Shown here piece by piece: positions 1 to 11,913 of a DNA stretch of 64,000 nucleotides. Each line of letters begins with the position of its first letter. Within the stretch, counting starts at the first letter, position 1. The notes beneath the pieces were generated by a model. The model saw only the letters and a program-made list of their open reading frames with translations, was not told the origin of the DNA and did not search any database. The stretch comes from Flammulina velutipes (lineage: Eukaryota > Basidiomycota > Agaricomycetes > Agaricales > Physalacriaceae), in NCBI GenBank assembly GCA_011800155.1, contig CM022371.1, forward strand, positions 2,852,001 through 2,916,000, written 5' to 3'. The position numbers were made by a program, and so were the translations under genes.

Positions 1-724
1 ATGAATGGGTGTCATCGCTCCGTGTAGAAATTTCCCCTTGAACATGAGAGTCAGGGACTCTAATGTCTTGAGGTGGCGGTTCATGAGCCTGGCATCTATA
101 TCCAAGGGAGGTGGAAGGAGTTTCGGGTTGCTTTCATATAGGGATCGACCCACACATTCAAAGGAGCGCCATCTGGATGCGTGACTGGACAGAAGCTGCA
201 GTACTCGGTCGATGTATTGAACACATTGGTCTTGATCGGGCGAGATAACGTTGAAGTCAACGACGATATCCAACGGATGTGGATGGGATAAAACAAGACA
301 CAGTTCGATGGACTGTTTCTTGACAAAGGGTTTCGCGATCCAGTTATTCTTGGACCTGCCCTGTGAATTATATCTCTTGAGAAATGAAGCCTGACAATAT
401 GGATAGTGGACCAGAGGGAGGGGGAGGACCGCGATAGAGAACGCCAGTGGCGACAGACGTGTCCGATGACGAACCTGTCCGACTGAATTCGCACTGACGC
501 GTCGCTTGCAAAGAGGAAGATACGAAGGAGGATTTCACGAGGAAGACGACGAATGGGAGAGAGCAAGGCGTTGCAGCATTTGAGTTGCGCCTTTTTGCGC
601 GAGAGCTCCTCTTGCAAATCTACAATTTGACGCAGTAGGGACTCTTGGAGAGAACGAAAGGAGGGAATAGATGTTGGAGACGTGTGTCCTGTTCATACAG
701 CTCCACCTCAGTAAAATCCGGCAT
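1..724 (-). pseudogene. F-box protein gene, frame-broken and running off the left edge
   Basis: Minus-strand F-box gene, probably a substrate adaptor of an SCF ubiquitin ligase. The order is an N-terminal stretch beginning MPDFTEVELYEQD (ATG at 722-724), a coiled coil (SLQESLLRQIVDLQEEL), then the F-box (LLSPIRRLPREILLRIFLF ... CRHWRSLSRSSPSLW) and the start of the usual C-terminal variable region. The coding sense needs three reading frames. One shift lies between the N-terminal segment and the coiled coil (about 650-690). The second lies at about 383-388, where ...IHIVRLH changes frame and continues as FLKRYNSQG..., staying open to base 1. Neither gap is long enough for an intron, so two 1-nt indels or assembly errors are likely. 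It lies downstream of PSY2 on the same strand. The F-box call is firm. Whether the gene is dead is an inference. Confidence 0.6.
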
Positions 725-913
725 GGGTTTAGTGATGGGAAGTGGCAAGTCATATTATGTAGGAGTTCTCAAATTGAACCAGACCTTGGAATTAAAAAAC
801 CTCTACACATATGCCCTACTCATAAAGCTATGGTACAGAGTACAAACGCACGAAAACGAAGATAAGTCAAGCAAAGCAAGTTCAAATTAGTAAGTCCCTC
901 TCTCGTATAACTA

Positions 914-3900
914 TCAACCCGTGTCCCCATCCTTCGCGCCCGTTTCTGAAGGTGCAGGATCGGGTGGCAACGACGCCCATGGAACGCCCCCCATAAGCGA
1001 TCCAATCTTCACCTTGAACTTCTTCGTAGGCGGGTCGTCTCCAGGCTTCGTCCGAATGGGTATAGACCCACTCAACGTCTTCTGCCCACCAAGATCCTGC
1101 TTCTTGGACCGCGTCAGCCGCTCCAGCAATTCGTCGTCGTCGTCCTCTGAACGGCGTCGCTTCTCGCCTGGACGCATTGGGCCCATGCTAGTAGCAGAAG
1201 TCATCATTCCAGGCGCTGGAGATACAGGCCGGGAAGTCGGCGCGTCTCGTACAAGGGCTTCTAATAAACGGTCCTCGTCATCCTCCTCCTCGTCTGGCGG
1301 AACCTTTTGTTGAACACTCGGCGATGGAGAATTAGAAGAGCGTTCTAAAGGCTTCGGCCCTATCACGTCGTCACCCTCAGGTTCGTCGTCATCGTAGTCG
1401 ACAAGGGGACTAGACGGCGTGATAGGTTTGGAGGGCTTGAACCCGGTGAACGTAGGCGGTGTCAGTCCGCTTAGCATTGATACATTCCGCGGGGCACCAC
1501 GAACAGGGGGACGACGTTTGCGCTTGACGCCATTGACGTTGCGAGACCAAGACTGGATGCTAATCGAAGGCAGGACGTCGTCGTCATCGTCCGCGTTAAA
1601 GTAGCTCTCCTCATCCGCATCCAGTGCGCGCTGCCATCCGCGGCGATCGAGTCTAGTAGAAACAATCAATGAAAGCTAAATCTTCGCAAAGAAAAGAACT
1701 TACTTTTCGACCTTGACTTCCGTTTGTGATGGTGGTGGTTCATTATTCCTTTCGTATCGTTGAATAAAGTATTGGAATCTGGTGGAGCCGAGGGGAGTTT
1801 TGCACAGAGCCTTGATTTCGGCCTCGTGTTTGGTCATGCAGAACTTGATCATGTCCCTCATGTTCTCCTGTAGACGAAGTTAGTGTGGGATGGATATGTA
1901 ATCAACTCCACGAACCCGTAGCATCTGCTGGAAGTAGTCTTGACACGAACAGCTCAGAAGGTTATCTCGTCGAGACTCCCGCAGCGTCAAGTCCAAGATA
2001 GGCTTGAGAATATCAAGCTTCATGACTTGCGTGAGCATATTGGGGTTATTCTGTTTCAGCTGAAGGCGGAAGAACCGGAAGGCAGCTGCAAGAATTGTAA
2101 GCATGATGATTGTGGTCAGTGAATTGTGAGAAACCATACCATGCTGCAGATGTTTGTCGCGTGCCTTGAATAGAGACGGTATTCGGGCCATGATAGTGGA
2201 AGAGATTACGAAGAAGTGACTCCGGAAATTGTGTTGTAGCAGAAAATTGTACAACAGGTCACACAAGTACACATATTGATTGGTTTCCTCTCGAGTGAAG
2301 TGGAGAACGGCTGTGGCCCAATGGGTATCAGTGACACACAGTACAGTCAAGTTATGAACGGTTTCACAGACCTGGACATTTCCCCCATTCCGGCAGTTGA
2401 TCGAATGGCGAGAAAAGAATCTTGATACAATCCTTGTAGAAGTAATCCATGAAGCGCTCTGTTCCTGGATCATCCTTGCGAACGGGGGGTTTTGCAGGCT
2501 TTAAATAATGAGATTCGGCTGAGATGTTGATAACAGAAATACAACGCACATGCGCTTCAGAAGCTCCCCCAGAGGAGCCCAGTTCGGGGGGAAGATCTAG
2601 CCAAACTTTGAGTGCGTCTCCGACTAGGCTCTGGACTGCTGAATCTTTGCTTTCCGCCATCACTCTACATGCCATCTCGAGGATGGTTTGAGCCTTGTCC
2701 GCCCCCTTCTTGCCTGCATTTCGTTCTTTCTCCAGAGCGATAACTTGTTTGAGTACATGTCCCCTTACGCCATTAATGTCGTGATCTAGTAGTGCGGCCA
2801 ATATCTCCCCTCCAGCACTGACGACTGATTTGTGATCTCCAGGCTTGTCCGCCAGGTCCAACGCCCATTGAACAGCAAACAGGATCCCTCGGTCGACCAA
2901 GGAGCGAAATAAGGCCATACGAGCGGGTAGCTGGACATTTTTGCCCATGACGCAAAGCTGTTGCACGAGAAGAATAACTTCGGAACGAAGAGATTCGTCG
3001 TTAGTGCCGTTTGGTACCAGGGACGTCTCTCTGACACCATCTACCTCGGAACCCGGTGCCTTGTCGTCGTCAATCGCCTTTCTGTCACCGTCGTTGGATC
3101 CGATTCCTGAAGACACGACCTGAGGCATCCGGTTGCCACCACCGTTGAGAATGTCTTCGTTAACGTACAGACGGACGACTGTTCGTAAGAAAGTGTTGTC
3201 CTGTTGGATGTGGCTGATGATGTCAATCTGGTTGAAGATGATGCATGAGTTGAGGACGTTGAATGTGGAGTCGTCCAGAGCCCTCGCGAGGACGACGTCC
3301 TTGAGGAACTGAAGTCTGTATGTGTGGTGAATTTTCTTCTGAATCGAAAGATCCTTGAAAGGGATAGGTTCGTGATATCGCGTCGTTTGAGTCAGGAATT
3401 CTCGGTAATTGGCCTTGTGAGATGGAAACTCGGGATCGTCTGGTGAACGTCAATTAAGAGCAAGGAATAGGTGCAAATATACGTACATTCGAGCATTCCA
3501 ACAACTCCAAAGAACAGGTCGTCTTCTAGGATGTGTTCATACATGCTATGATCGTTGAGCATGACTGCAAAAGAGCGATGAGCATGTGTCAAGAAAGATA
3601 GGACGGTGAACATTTACGTATGGTCTGTATGAGGCTGAACAACGCGTGGAGGTTCTCTAGATTCTCTTCGCGTTCGGCAGCGTGCATGACGTCTATCAGC
3701 TGCTTCAAGTATTCCTGAGATCGAGCAAGATTAGCTTGTTGATACATGATGAAATTGCAAATATGTGAAATGTGTATTTGGATGGTATACGCGATAGTGC
3801 CAGGGAAGCGGAACGCACCTCATGCTGTATATATTCACATATCCTGTCTTTGACAGTCTGAGTCCTCGCGAGGCTTTTGATAGCAGCCTCGATGTCGCCT

Positions 3901-4897
3901 ATGATCCCAAGCTGGGGAGAAGGGAGATGTCCCGTGCGCATTATTGCCACGGTTGTGGATGAGCTTGGGTCGGAAGCCGGGATCGGAGACGATGAGCCCA
4001 TGCCTGACGTTTGCTCCTCTGCCCGAAAAATGAGAAGCTGTATGAGGATGTCAAAGGAGACTTACCGACGGCGCGGATGTGATGCTTTACTTCTGTAATG
4101 AAATTCCAAACCTCTGCGCAGCCATCTGGCTCTTGAAAGCTGAGTGCATAGTCGACTCCATCCGGTTCGGTCCATACGATGAGTGTGTCTGGAAACACTA
4201 ATTAGATGATATGCTTGAGTTTTCCCACCACAAACCTTGCTGGCGTTGGTAAACGTCGTTGGACCGTATTGTCGTAGTCAAAACGATGTCCTGGAAGTTG
4301 TGTTCTGACCGCGCTGTGAGCAGCGCTTCGGAGCCGTCCTGTGAGAAATGTCCAAAACAGAATGCAGTTCCGCGGTCGAGCCAGCGATCCCCAGTGAGTT
4401 GGTACACCTGGCTGCGCGTGAGAAAGAGGATATTGTGGACGGCCTGGACGCACCTTGACGCGCTTCATTTCGTTCTCGGCTTCGAGCTGCCATTCTTGCC
4501 CTTCCTCTGCAGTGGCCGCCACGGACGCATCGGATATGTCACCATTGGAGGGCTGGTGATCCATGAGCTCGGCCTGCATATTCACGTCCAGCAGTGCAGC
4601 GGGGTTAAGCGTCGAAGTTGTGGCTCGTGCGTCCATTTGGTCTTTCGACATATCATCCGAGGCAGCCACTAGGCCGTTTCCAACAAGGGAAGCTGCTGTC
4701 GCCAGGACTGTTTGCATGGACCCGTCGTCGTCGTTACTAGGGACATCTACCGATGATAAGGGTGTGTCGGCAGGAGGAGTATCGGAGGCTGCACTGTTGT
4801 TGATACGAGTGAAAGTGGGGTCGTCATCGCCAGGCAAGGGCTCCGGAATGGATATGAGAGATATCTGGGCGGTTTCGACGGCGCCATCGCCATCCAT
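914..4897 (-). CDS. PSY2: Serine/threonine-protein phosphatase 4 regulatory subunit 3 (SMEK/Psy2)
   Basis: Regulatory subunit of the PP4 phosphatase complex, which acts in DNA-damage recovery and nutrient signalling in the nucleus and cytoplasm. From the N-terminus: an acidic leader from ATG 4895-4897 (MDGDGAVETAQ), an EVH1/PH-like domain (VYQLTGDRWLDRGTAFC ... LIVWTEPDG), and the SMEK domain in short exons (EYLKQLIDVMH; DDPEFPSHKANYREFL; YVYLCDLLYNFLLQH; AFRFFRLQLKQNN; LDILKPILDLTLRESRRDN), as known for the family. The tail is acidic and Lys/Arg-rich (ESYFNADDDDD ... KRRRSEDDDDELLERL). About ten introns of roughly 50 nt break the frame. One at about 2306-2374 joins LPEWGKCP to AVLHFTREE. An upstream in-frame ATG at 5023 exists, but it would sit against the divergent TOM20 promoter, so the nearer ATG is preferred. 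The ORF at 914-1669 is the last exon. Confidence 0.93.
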
Positions 4898-5066
4898 GGC
4901 GTCGAGGACGTCGGTCACGACGACAAGGGCAGGAAAGAAAAATACAGGGAAATTGAACGATGCGGTAACAACAACACACGCGCTCCGACCAAACAACTGC
5001 CTCCGGTCCGAGTACGCTGACAAAGCCGTTCCACACTTTCAATTTTCTGTGTTTGTTCCTCCCACA

Positions 5067-5806
5067 ATGAGCTCGAGGCTAAATACCGTCTTCGCCGTCG
5101 CCAGCGTAGCAGTCGTTGGGCTCGCTGTATACGCAGTCTACTTTGACTACAAGCGACGGAACGATGGCGAGTTCAGGAAAAAACTACGTGCGTGTCCGTT
5201 CACGCCCCGTCCTCATGTTCACTCACCGTTCCACCAGGCAAGGAGAAGAAGCGCGTAGAAAAACTCGCCTCCTCCCAGGCATCTGCAGAGGCTGCCTCCA
5301 ACGCTGTCTCTGCAGCGGACCTCGCTGATGCTCTCGAGCGCGTGAAGCGGGAAGAACAACCACCATCGCCACAGGAAAGGGAGAACTATTTCATGACCCA
5401 GGTTGGCATGGGTGAACAGCTGGCTATGCAAGGTGTGTACTGCCTCTGTCCTCTCACTCTTCTTACACCCAGTCAGGCCCCGTCTTCCATCTGCCCGCTG
5501 CGCTCGCCTTCTTCAGAGCCCTCCGAGTCTATCCATCGCCCATGGAGCTCATGGTGATCTATGAAAAAACAGTGCCCGAGGCTATATTCAAGGCATGCTT
5601 TCACCCCCTTGATCCTGCTCATCTGGTTCTAACATGCTTTCCAGCTCATTGTACAGCTGATGCAGTTGGATGTAAGTCCATCTTCCCAATTGGATGTGTT
5701 GGACGACGACGAGACGAGTCCTGTACGAGGAGGGCCGCCTTCGGAAACTTCGTCTCAGGAGTGGGACAAAGTTACAGACCCCGACGCGAGCACACCAGCG
5801 TCGTAA
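5067..5806 (+). CDS. TOM20: Mitochondrial import receptor subunit TOM20
   Basis: Outer-membrane receptor for presequence-bearing precursors. Four exons (5067-5187, 5238-5432, 5477-5592, 5645-5806) give 197 aa. The N-terminal membrane anchor is VFAVASVAVVGLAVYAVYFDY, followed by the basic stretch KRRNDGEFRKKLR and a charged Ala-rich linker. The receptor core contains ENYFMTQVGMGEQLAMQ and PAALAFFRALRVYPSPMEL, ending IYEKTVPEAIFKLIVQLMQLD. The third intron begins with GC (GC-AG, 5593-5644). The tail is acidic and Ser-rich, ending DPDASTPAS. The start shares a roughly 170-bp divergent promoter with PSY2. A perfect GTAAGT lies inside the last exon at 5672, and using it would join this protein in frame to the next gene (see findings). 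Length and topology fit fungal TOM20. Confidence 0.92.
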
Positions 5807-5913
5807 AGAGAATACGCAATAGTCACGTCCGCCGCGCCTCTTCTATCCATATTGTTTCTGCTCTATTGTTTCAAACGATCTAATACACCTTTCTCTCTCT
5901 TCTCGTCGTCCAG

Positions 5914-7176
5914 ATGCAAAGCAAGGTTACAGGTGAGATCCTACTAGCCCAAGACACATCCACTTGACCTAAGTGACAATGCCAATGTAGGGTACTACCA
6001 TACTTTCCCCCCAGATAGTATGAACGTCTCCATTAAAGACCAGGATGAGAAGAAGATCGTTGTTTTGACTCAGGACGTCAACAAAGGAGATATCATCTAC
6101 AAAGTAAGTACGGACTAGAGTCTCACGCCATTCATCTGACTCCGGGTAGGAACTCGCGGTCGTTGCTGCACTGGATCCTGACCTTCAAACTTCTGGAACT
6201 CATTGTGCGCATTGTCTCCGCCTCATAGAGTCGCCGTTCGCTATCAAGTCTCTCAACGATCCTCTCACGCCCACTTATTGTTCCAAAGCCTGTCAGCTTG
6301 AATCTAAAGCTCAATCTCATAACCTTCTGTTCAGCACGGAACGTCCATTCCCCTCCGAAGTTCCTTTGGAACTTCCCACACCCGAAGCTCTCGAGCGCCG
6401 CAGACAGGTCCAGGCATCGTACGTCGAATATCTCAAAGCCAGTGGCAAAGCTGCTCCTCTACTCGCTGGCTGTTTTGTGGCGCGTCAGATTCACGGGGAA
6501 ACTATAAAGCTCGTTCCGGGCACTGAACACAAGTCAAGTACGCGTTCCTTCACTGGAGATGATGGCGAGTATGGGCTAGGAGATCATATGGAGAGATTAC
6601 GGTTCGTCGACGTCACAGCACTTCCTGAAGACACAACTCTCCTCGCGAATGTGCTCGGTGCTGCTGTACCAGACCTGGAACACTTCATCACAGATGAGCG
6701 CATGTCTCTTTTACTCGGAAGGATGGCGTACAATGCATATGGTGTTTGCTATGGTGGTGGCCGTGACGATAGGGTAAACAATCTGCATTGTTGGTGGGAT
6801 TAACTTTTCTCATCCAAACTCACAGCCTCAATCCAATGAACGCCCGGAAGACCAGGAAAGGACGCGTACGCCATACGGCACTACACGTCAGATTGGAAGT
6901 GCATTCTACACGCTTTCGTCCTACTTGAATCACTCCTGCGAGCCATCGGCGAGGCCATCGTTCAGTGGCGGCACGTCTGAATTGCATCTCATTGCGAACC
7001 GGGACTTGAAGAAGGGCGACGAGCTTACCGTGGCGTTTGTAGATGTCAAACAACACGAAGATGAGACTGTTGAGGACTGCAGGCGGCGTCGGCGCATGGA
7101 GTTGGCCCGGGGATGGAAGTTTGCTTGTGTCTGCGAGCGCTGCGTAAGGGAGGCGGCGACAACAATATCCTCATAG
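5914..7176 (+). CDS. SET-domain protein with MYND-like cysteines (SMYD/SET5-SET6 type)
   Basis: Probable protein-lysine methyltransferase. Exons 5914-5932, 5991-6103, 6150-6773 and 6826-7176 give 368 aa if translation starts at ATG 5914. An N-SET strand (VVLTQDVNKGDIIYKE) is split by a MYND-like insert with CAHC...YCSKAC. The C-terminal SET core carries SSYLNHSCEPSARP and the post-SET cysteines CVCERC, plus the GDELTVAF strand. NHSCEP is the SAM/active-site signature of SMYD-type enzymes. The substrate cannot be told from sequence. The first coding exon is only 19 nt and begins right after a cag acceptor-like triplet, which raises the option that it is an internal exon of a TOM20-SET transcript rather than a true start. 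It lies 108 bp downstream of the TOM20 stop on the same strand. Confidence 0.85.
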
Positions 7177-7359
7177 ACTATCATAATACTTATACATGCC
7201 AACTCACTAGCACTACTTACTCACACTGCATATCTAAGTACCACTCTATAACCACAGTTCGGACTTGGAATCAATGTAACTCCGTCCCTACCAAATGCGG
7301 ACAGCCAACTCTACCACCGACGACCATCTCTCTCGCTTTCCGCTCGTTCTTCAGCAATC

Positions 7360-9589
7360 ATGGCGGCTGATTCTGCGACGAGAGTGACTTGCTTTACGTG
7401 CAAGTGCTTAAATGTCAAGATAAAGGCATCCAAGCCGGTGGACGCTATACATCCCGAGCTGGCGCTTGAGCCCGGATCCGTGCCCGTTTATGTCAAGCAG
7501 GATGGCATCTCTGTGGTCGGTGTGCAGATTATTCCGTGTATTCAGAACGACTAACTGAGGAGTAGGCGCATCCGCAATTGACACTAAGGATACGGTCAAA
7601 GGCAACGCCGTACGATGGACAAGCGCGATCAGCACAGTTTATGTCTCTTGCTTGTCTCATATGTCGAACACTGGTGTACCGCGTCCACCAAGTTGTATCA
7701 AGTAAACTTGCTGCACCAGAAGGCCCGGTTATACCGAAAGCAGGCTGGGTCGAGACTGAGGTACTGCGGACGCCATCGGGTTGGATAGAGGTCTTTGAAG
7801 ATGCATTGGTAAGTGCTCTTATTCTACGTGGCACATACACAGACGCGTCACTATCTCCTTTCTTGCTGATGAACGCCACAGGCCGACCCAGATGTGACTC
7901 GACAAGAATCATCGCCTCGATATTCCACTCTCTTCTCCCTCGTTCTCCCGCCACTCGTTACAGAACTTCAGCCAGTATCCTTGGAACCTAGCGTCAAAGA
8001 GCCTTCGTCCCCGAGCACGGTCCGATACTTGGACAACATGGAGCCCTTGTTTGCGGACATGTCAAATTCCTCGGACCTTGTTTTCCAGCATCTTTCAAGC
8101 ATAGCTCTCCAGCAATCACAAACGTTACGACAGCGAGCCGAACAGGAAGTCGACGATATTATCAAGAGCAAGATCGCACAAGTTGCACACGTTGAGCGTG
8201 AGCTTAAATTACAAGTGCAGACGCTTTTACAAGCCTACCGAGATGGGCTGCGAATAATTGAAGAGGAAGGGAAGCCTGTCCCCCCAACACCGAAACCGTG
8301 GAAAGATGCCTCGACCTCTTCGGATGTCCGTGCGGCAAACTCCATCAACGAGTTTATTCCCTCTGCAGTTCCTCCTCGGAGACACTCGCCAGAGACCCGT
8401 AAAGTCTCAACACTCTCTGCCTCGCTGGTGACTTCATCGTTCCATCACCCCAAAGCCGTGCAGGATGATACGGGTAGCCGACCTTCATCATTGACCTCTT
8501 ACTCGGACAATCGTGCATCATCTCATGGGGGCTCACTTTTGGACTTCAAACGCATAAACAACGAAGATCTGAATACCGCCACGACATATAGGTATTTTGT
8601 CATCGAGGAGGAGATGGAGCGCGTCAATGCTGCAAAGCAACCCGCCGTGAATGCGAAGCCGGACGCGAAAACCAAAGACGCATCGCAAACTCCTTCGACG
8701 CCGCCCAAACCTAAGCGCAAGGTTACGTTCGACCTCCAACCTACTAGTTCTGACGACGCGAAGGTAGAAGAACGTGCTGCCCCGAATGAAGGAGGTACGT
8801 ACATGTGTTCATTTTTCTACTTTCATTTTCTAATGCACTCGAAGAAATGGTGTTTGATCTTGAAGACGAGCGAGGTGATGACTCAGAGCGTGCGGCAGAT
8901 CCAGCATTGGTCCTCCCCTTTGTCGAACAGTCACCCAATCGGATGAAGAGCCACAGACAGCCCGATGCCGCTGGGTCATTGCTAGTTTCCTCTTCCTTAT
9001 CCAAGGAACCAATAATATCCAATGGTCCGTCTCCCTTGAGGGTTTTGTCATCCTCTCCAGAGCAGAACACAACCGTGTTACCTACAAGCACTGGCCAAAG
9101 AAAGGCACATTCTCGTGGACCTTCGTTCGAGGTGCCCGATGCTCCATCACTGCCTGAGCAAAATGGGATTAGCATCGAAGGCAGACTGCAGGATGAATAT
9201 GATGAGGAGATAAAGAAGGTATTGGCCGCGGGGACCCCAAGTCACCGGGCAGCCTGGAAGAATGGGGGTAAAGCTTGGGGACAGTTTCTGCATCGTGGGC
9301 GAGAGCGTATCTTTGACTCGGACAAGCTGGCAGGGGATGCTTCAGAGGATGAAGATGGCGACGAATTGTATGAATTAGAGGAGGAAGAGGATGAAGGTGA
9401 TCACCTTTCTTTCTCCCAAGTGTTGAAACTAACATGTTCATACTAGTAAATGAATCGGCACAGGCAAACGGAATACCTGGCTCCATGCCTATCCGCATCA
9501 GATCCTTTGGGAAGAAGCAAGAAGCACTTTCTTTAGCCTCTTTTCGCGATCGACCTCAGACACTCAAAGCGACTGCTAACGGAACATGA
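7360..9589 (+). CDS. Conserved fungal protein with two N-terminal CxxC motifs, coiled coil and acidic tail
   Basis: Function not recognised. Five exons (7360-7521, 7566-7808, 7882-8794, 8845-9396, 9447-9589) sum to 2013 nt, or 670 aa. The N-terminal about 140 residues carry two separated Cys pairs (VTCFTCKC near residue 10 and SLACLICRTL near residue 90) in a beta-rich context. This resembles a Mis18/Yippee/Mss4-like zinc-binding fold, which is an inference. Next come a helical segment (LQQSQTLRQRAEQEVDDIIKSK ... ERELKLQVQTLLQAYRDGL) likely to form a coiled coil, a long Ser/Pro/Lys-rich disordered region (PPKPKRKVTFDLQP), and a strongly acidic stretch (ELYELEEEEDEG). If the CxxC pairs do form a Mis18-type fold, a centromere role would be possible, but nothing else in the window supports it. 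Splice borders are all canonical. Confidence 0.7.
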
Positions 9590-9875
9590 CTTTGCGTCTA
9601 GTATTAATTTATGATATCCACGTCGAACCTGTCGTACAGAGTCTAGTCATCATAGCATTGTATTAATTTGTACCATTATATCCGTATCGTAAATATAGTC
9701 TTGCTTGCAGTCGTTGTCGTCTACTTGGAAGTCCAAAGGAATGTGGCGCAATCGAGTGATTATTTAAGAAAAGTGCGCCTCGTACTACAAGAGCCGGGCT
9801 TGACAGAACTTGATGATATTTCTGTGCTCATCTCATTTTTGAACTCACAAGGTTCCAGACAAAAAACATATCTGC

Positions 9876-9955
9876 TGGTGGCTGTGCCAGACTGGTCTGG
9901 TATCCAATTGACGTCTGCCATCGTAACGCGTCCAACACGCTATGTCTGGTATCTT
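9876..9955 (+). promoter_or_regulatory. Conserved promoter block of the coiled-coil F-box family, copy 1
   Basis: Three short blocks upstream of the F-box gene recur upstream of its paralogues: TGGTGGCTGTG (9876-9886), AACGCGTC (9925-9932) and TATGTCTGGTATCTT (9941-9955). The same blocks in the same order occur on the minus strand near 17988-17906 and near 46237-46155. Conservation of spaced blocks in otherwise diverged non-coding DNA suggests regulatory sites or recent duplication. The binding factor is unknown. Confidence 0.5.
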
Positions 9956-9975
9956 ATACTTATTTTTTCTCCGAT

Positions 9976-11748
9976 ATGCGCGTTAAAGCTTGAGTATTAG
10001 CACCCTGGGAACCATGCCCTACGGTGGGATGTCCATGTCCAAATCATCGACTTCCTTGCTATTCTGTCGGCGAGCCAGACAACTTCAGCCGTGACCCCCA
10101 CTTCTGCCATCTCACCCAAACCAACAATATTCCCCTCCATGCGGAGGAAGTTGCCATTTCATCTACGATCGCGGACTTGGAGGCAAATGTAGCATCCGTT
10201 AGCGCTGCCGAGGACAAACTCAGAGCCTCGCGAGGAGCCTACATAGCTCAGCTAGAAGCCATAGATTCTCAGCTTCAGAATCTGAAGGATGAGAGGAAGA
10301 GATTGTCCAAGGCCATACGACAGCGGAAAGGTGTCCTCAGTCCCGTACGGCGAATCCCCATGGAGATTCTCCAGAGAATTTTCTTGGATACTATCCAGTT
10401 TCCCGTACCCTGCTCAGTCGTCGAGGATTCGGAAGACGAGCGAGAACCACACCAGTACGCATTCGTCGAAGAGGACTGTATGTTATGGACGGTCGAGCTC
10501 GTCTGCAGGACATGGAAAATCGCGGTTCTCGGTGATCCATCGTTGTGGTCTTTCATCGACATCGTCCTCTCAGACGCTAATTTTAATGGCGGTAATACCC
10601 AATATATATCTCGCCTCGTTCGACAGATGACTCGGGCCCAAACGTGCCCACTTTCCGTCTCCGTACGATGTTCTTCCTTTAACTCTGATCGGCTACCAAT
10701 CCAACTTCCCATGCTCCTTCTTCCGAACGCATATCGCATTTACGAGCTCTTCCTTTATCTCCCCATCCCACTCATCTCCGGTTTGTCGCCGATGAGGAAA
10801 CATCTGCAGATGCTTACACGCCTCTCCATCGTCAATACCCCATTCTCGGTACATACAGATCCTCTCTCGATATTCGATGAATGTCCGCGCCTGACGTACA
10901 TCGACATTACCGACGTAATCTCTACTTCTCGCGTTTTCGCCTTTCCTTGGGCACAAATCCAGACATACATCTCAAAGCATGCGTATGTGTTCTGGGGACC
11001 ACGGGGGCTCAAACCTAGCCCGCGTCCTCGCGGTCTGCGTTCCATTCTCGAGAAGGCTACCAACCTCCAGGAATGTAATATTACATTGGAGCTGTCATCG
11101 CCAAATTTCACTCCCAACCCCTTGACGTGCCACCATCTCGTAGATCTGACCATTGTCCTCATGTCGGAGGACCACGAACTCGAAGGGCACCCTCTACTGC
11201 AACTTCTCGATGGCCTTGTACTTCCCAGCTTGGAAATCCTCTCAATAGGAGTGAGGGAAGATAGAGACATCAAAGTGGTAGAATCCAACACCATCTTCAC
11301 ATGTGTCGTTGATGTCATAGAACGATCTCAATGTCCCCTCCAATACCTCGAGTACCCGGACGGTGCCATACTGGCGGAAGACCTCGTCCGCATCGTGAAT
11401 AGGATAGCTACTTTGGAAGAGTTGGCGTTGATGTGGGTTGGCGGCGACGAGGAGCCTGTCAATCTCTCAAGTTTCTTCCGCACCCTGACCAGCGAAAGGG
11501 ACGGTCTCATGGTTTCACCAGTGCTGGAAATCCTAACATTATCGGGCCAATTCGAATTTGGAGCCAACGAGTTGCTGGATATGCTCGAAGCTCGCTCGGC
11601 GGATTCACCGATTAAACAACTTACCTTGGAATGGGAGGCCTCCCATCGTGTACCGCAAGAACAAGTGGATGCAGAGATGGCTGCGATACTGCAGGGCATA
11701 GAGAAATACTGCAATACAGGATTGATTTTTAGTAAGGAACTTGAGTAA
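9976..11748 (+). CDS. Coiled-coil F-box protein, LRR-like C-terminus (copy 1; 5' end disturbed)
   Basis: Probable SCF substrate adaptor. The frame is open from 9994 to 11748 without introns. The N-terminus is Cys/His-rich (VGCPCPNHRLPCYSVG), followed by a heptad coiled coil (ANVASVSAAEDKLRAS ... LQNLKDERKRLSKAIRQR), the F-box (LSPVRRIPMEILQRIFLDTI), then irregular leucine-rich segments (LTRLSIVNTPF, LPSLEILSIGV). The inverted paralogue at 16106-17875 starts MRVNAPLLASWEPC. Here the same ATG (9976-9978) is followed five codons later by TGA (9991-9993), so the homologous start is broken. The next in-frame ATG is at 10360, inside the F-box. Either translation begins at a non-AUG codon, or an upstream exon exists, or the gene is dying. 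The long open frame argues for recent or no loss. Confidence 0.75.
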
Positions 11749-11913
11749 CATTGTCTGCAGTCTTGTTATTATCAAATTAGATTGCCACTCATGAAAGTAT
11801 TACCTAGCACACCCAAATCATACACCGTCAACATGCACTTCTATATACAACTTCATTCCTCTCCAAGGCTGCCCATACAATGGCTTCCCAGATAACATGC
11901 ATCTCAACCTTTC

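Noticed and set aside
4898..5023. Longer N-terminus for PSY2 from the ATG at 5023
   Set aside because: It would consume the divergent promoter shared with TOM20, and the added peptide looks non-coding.
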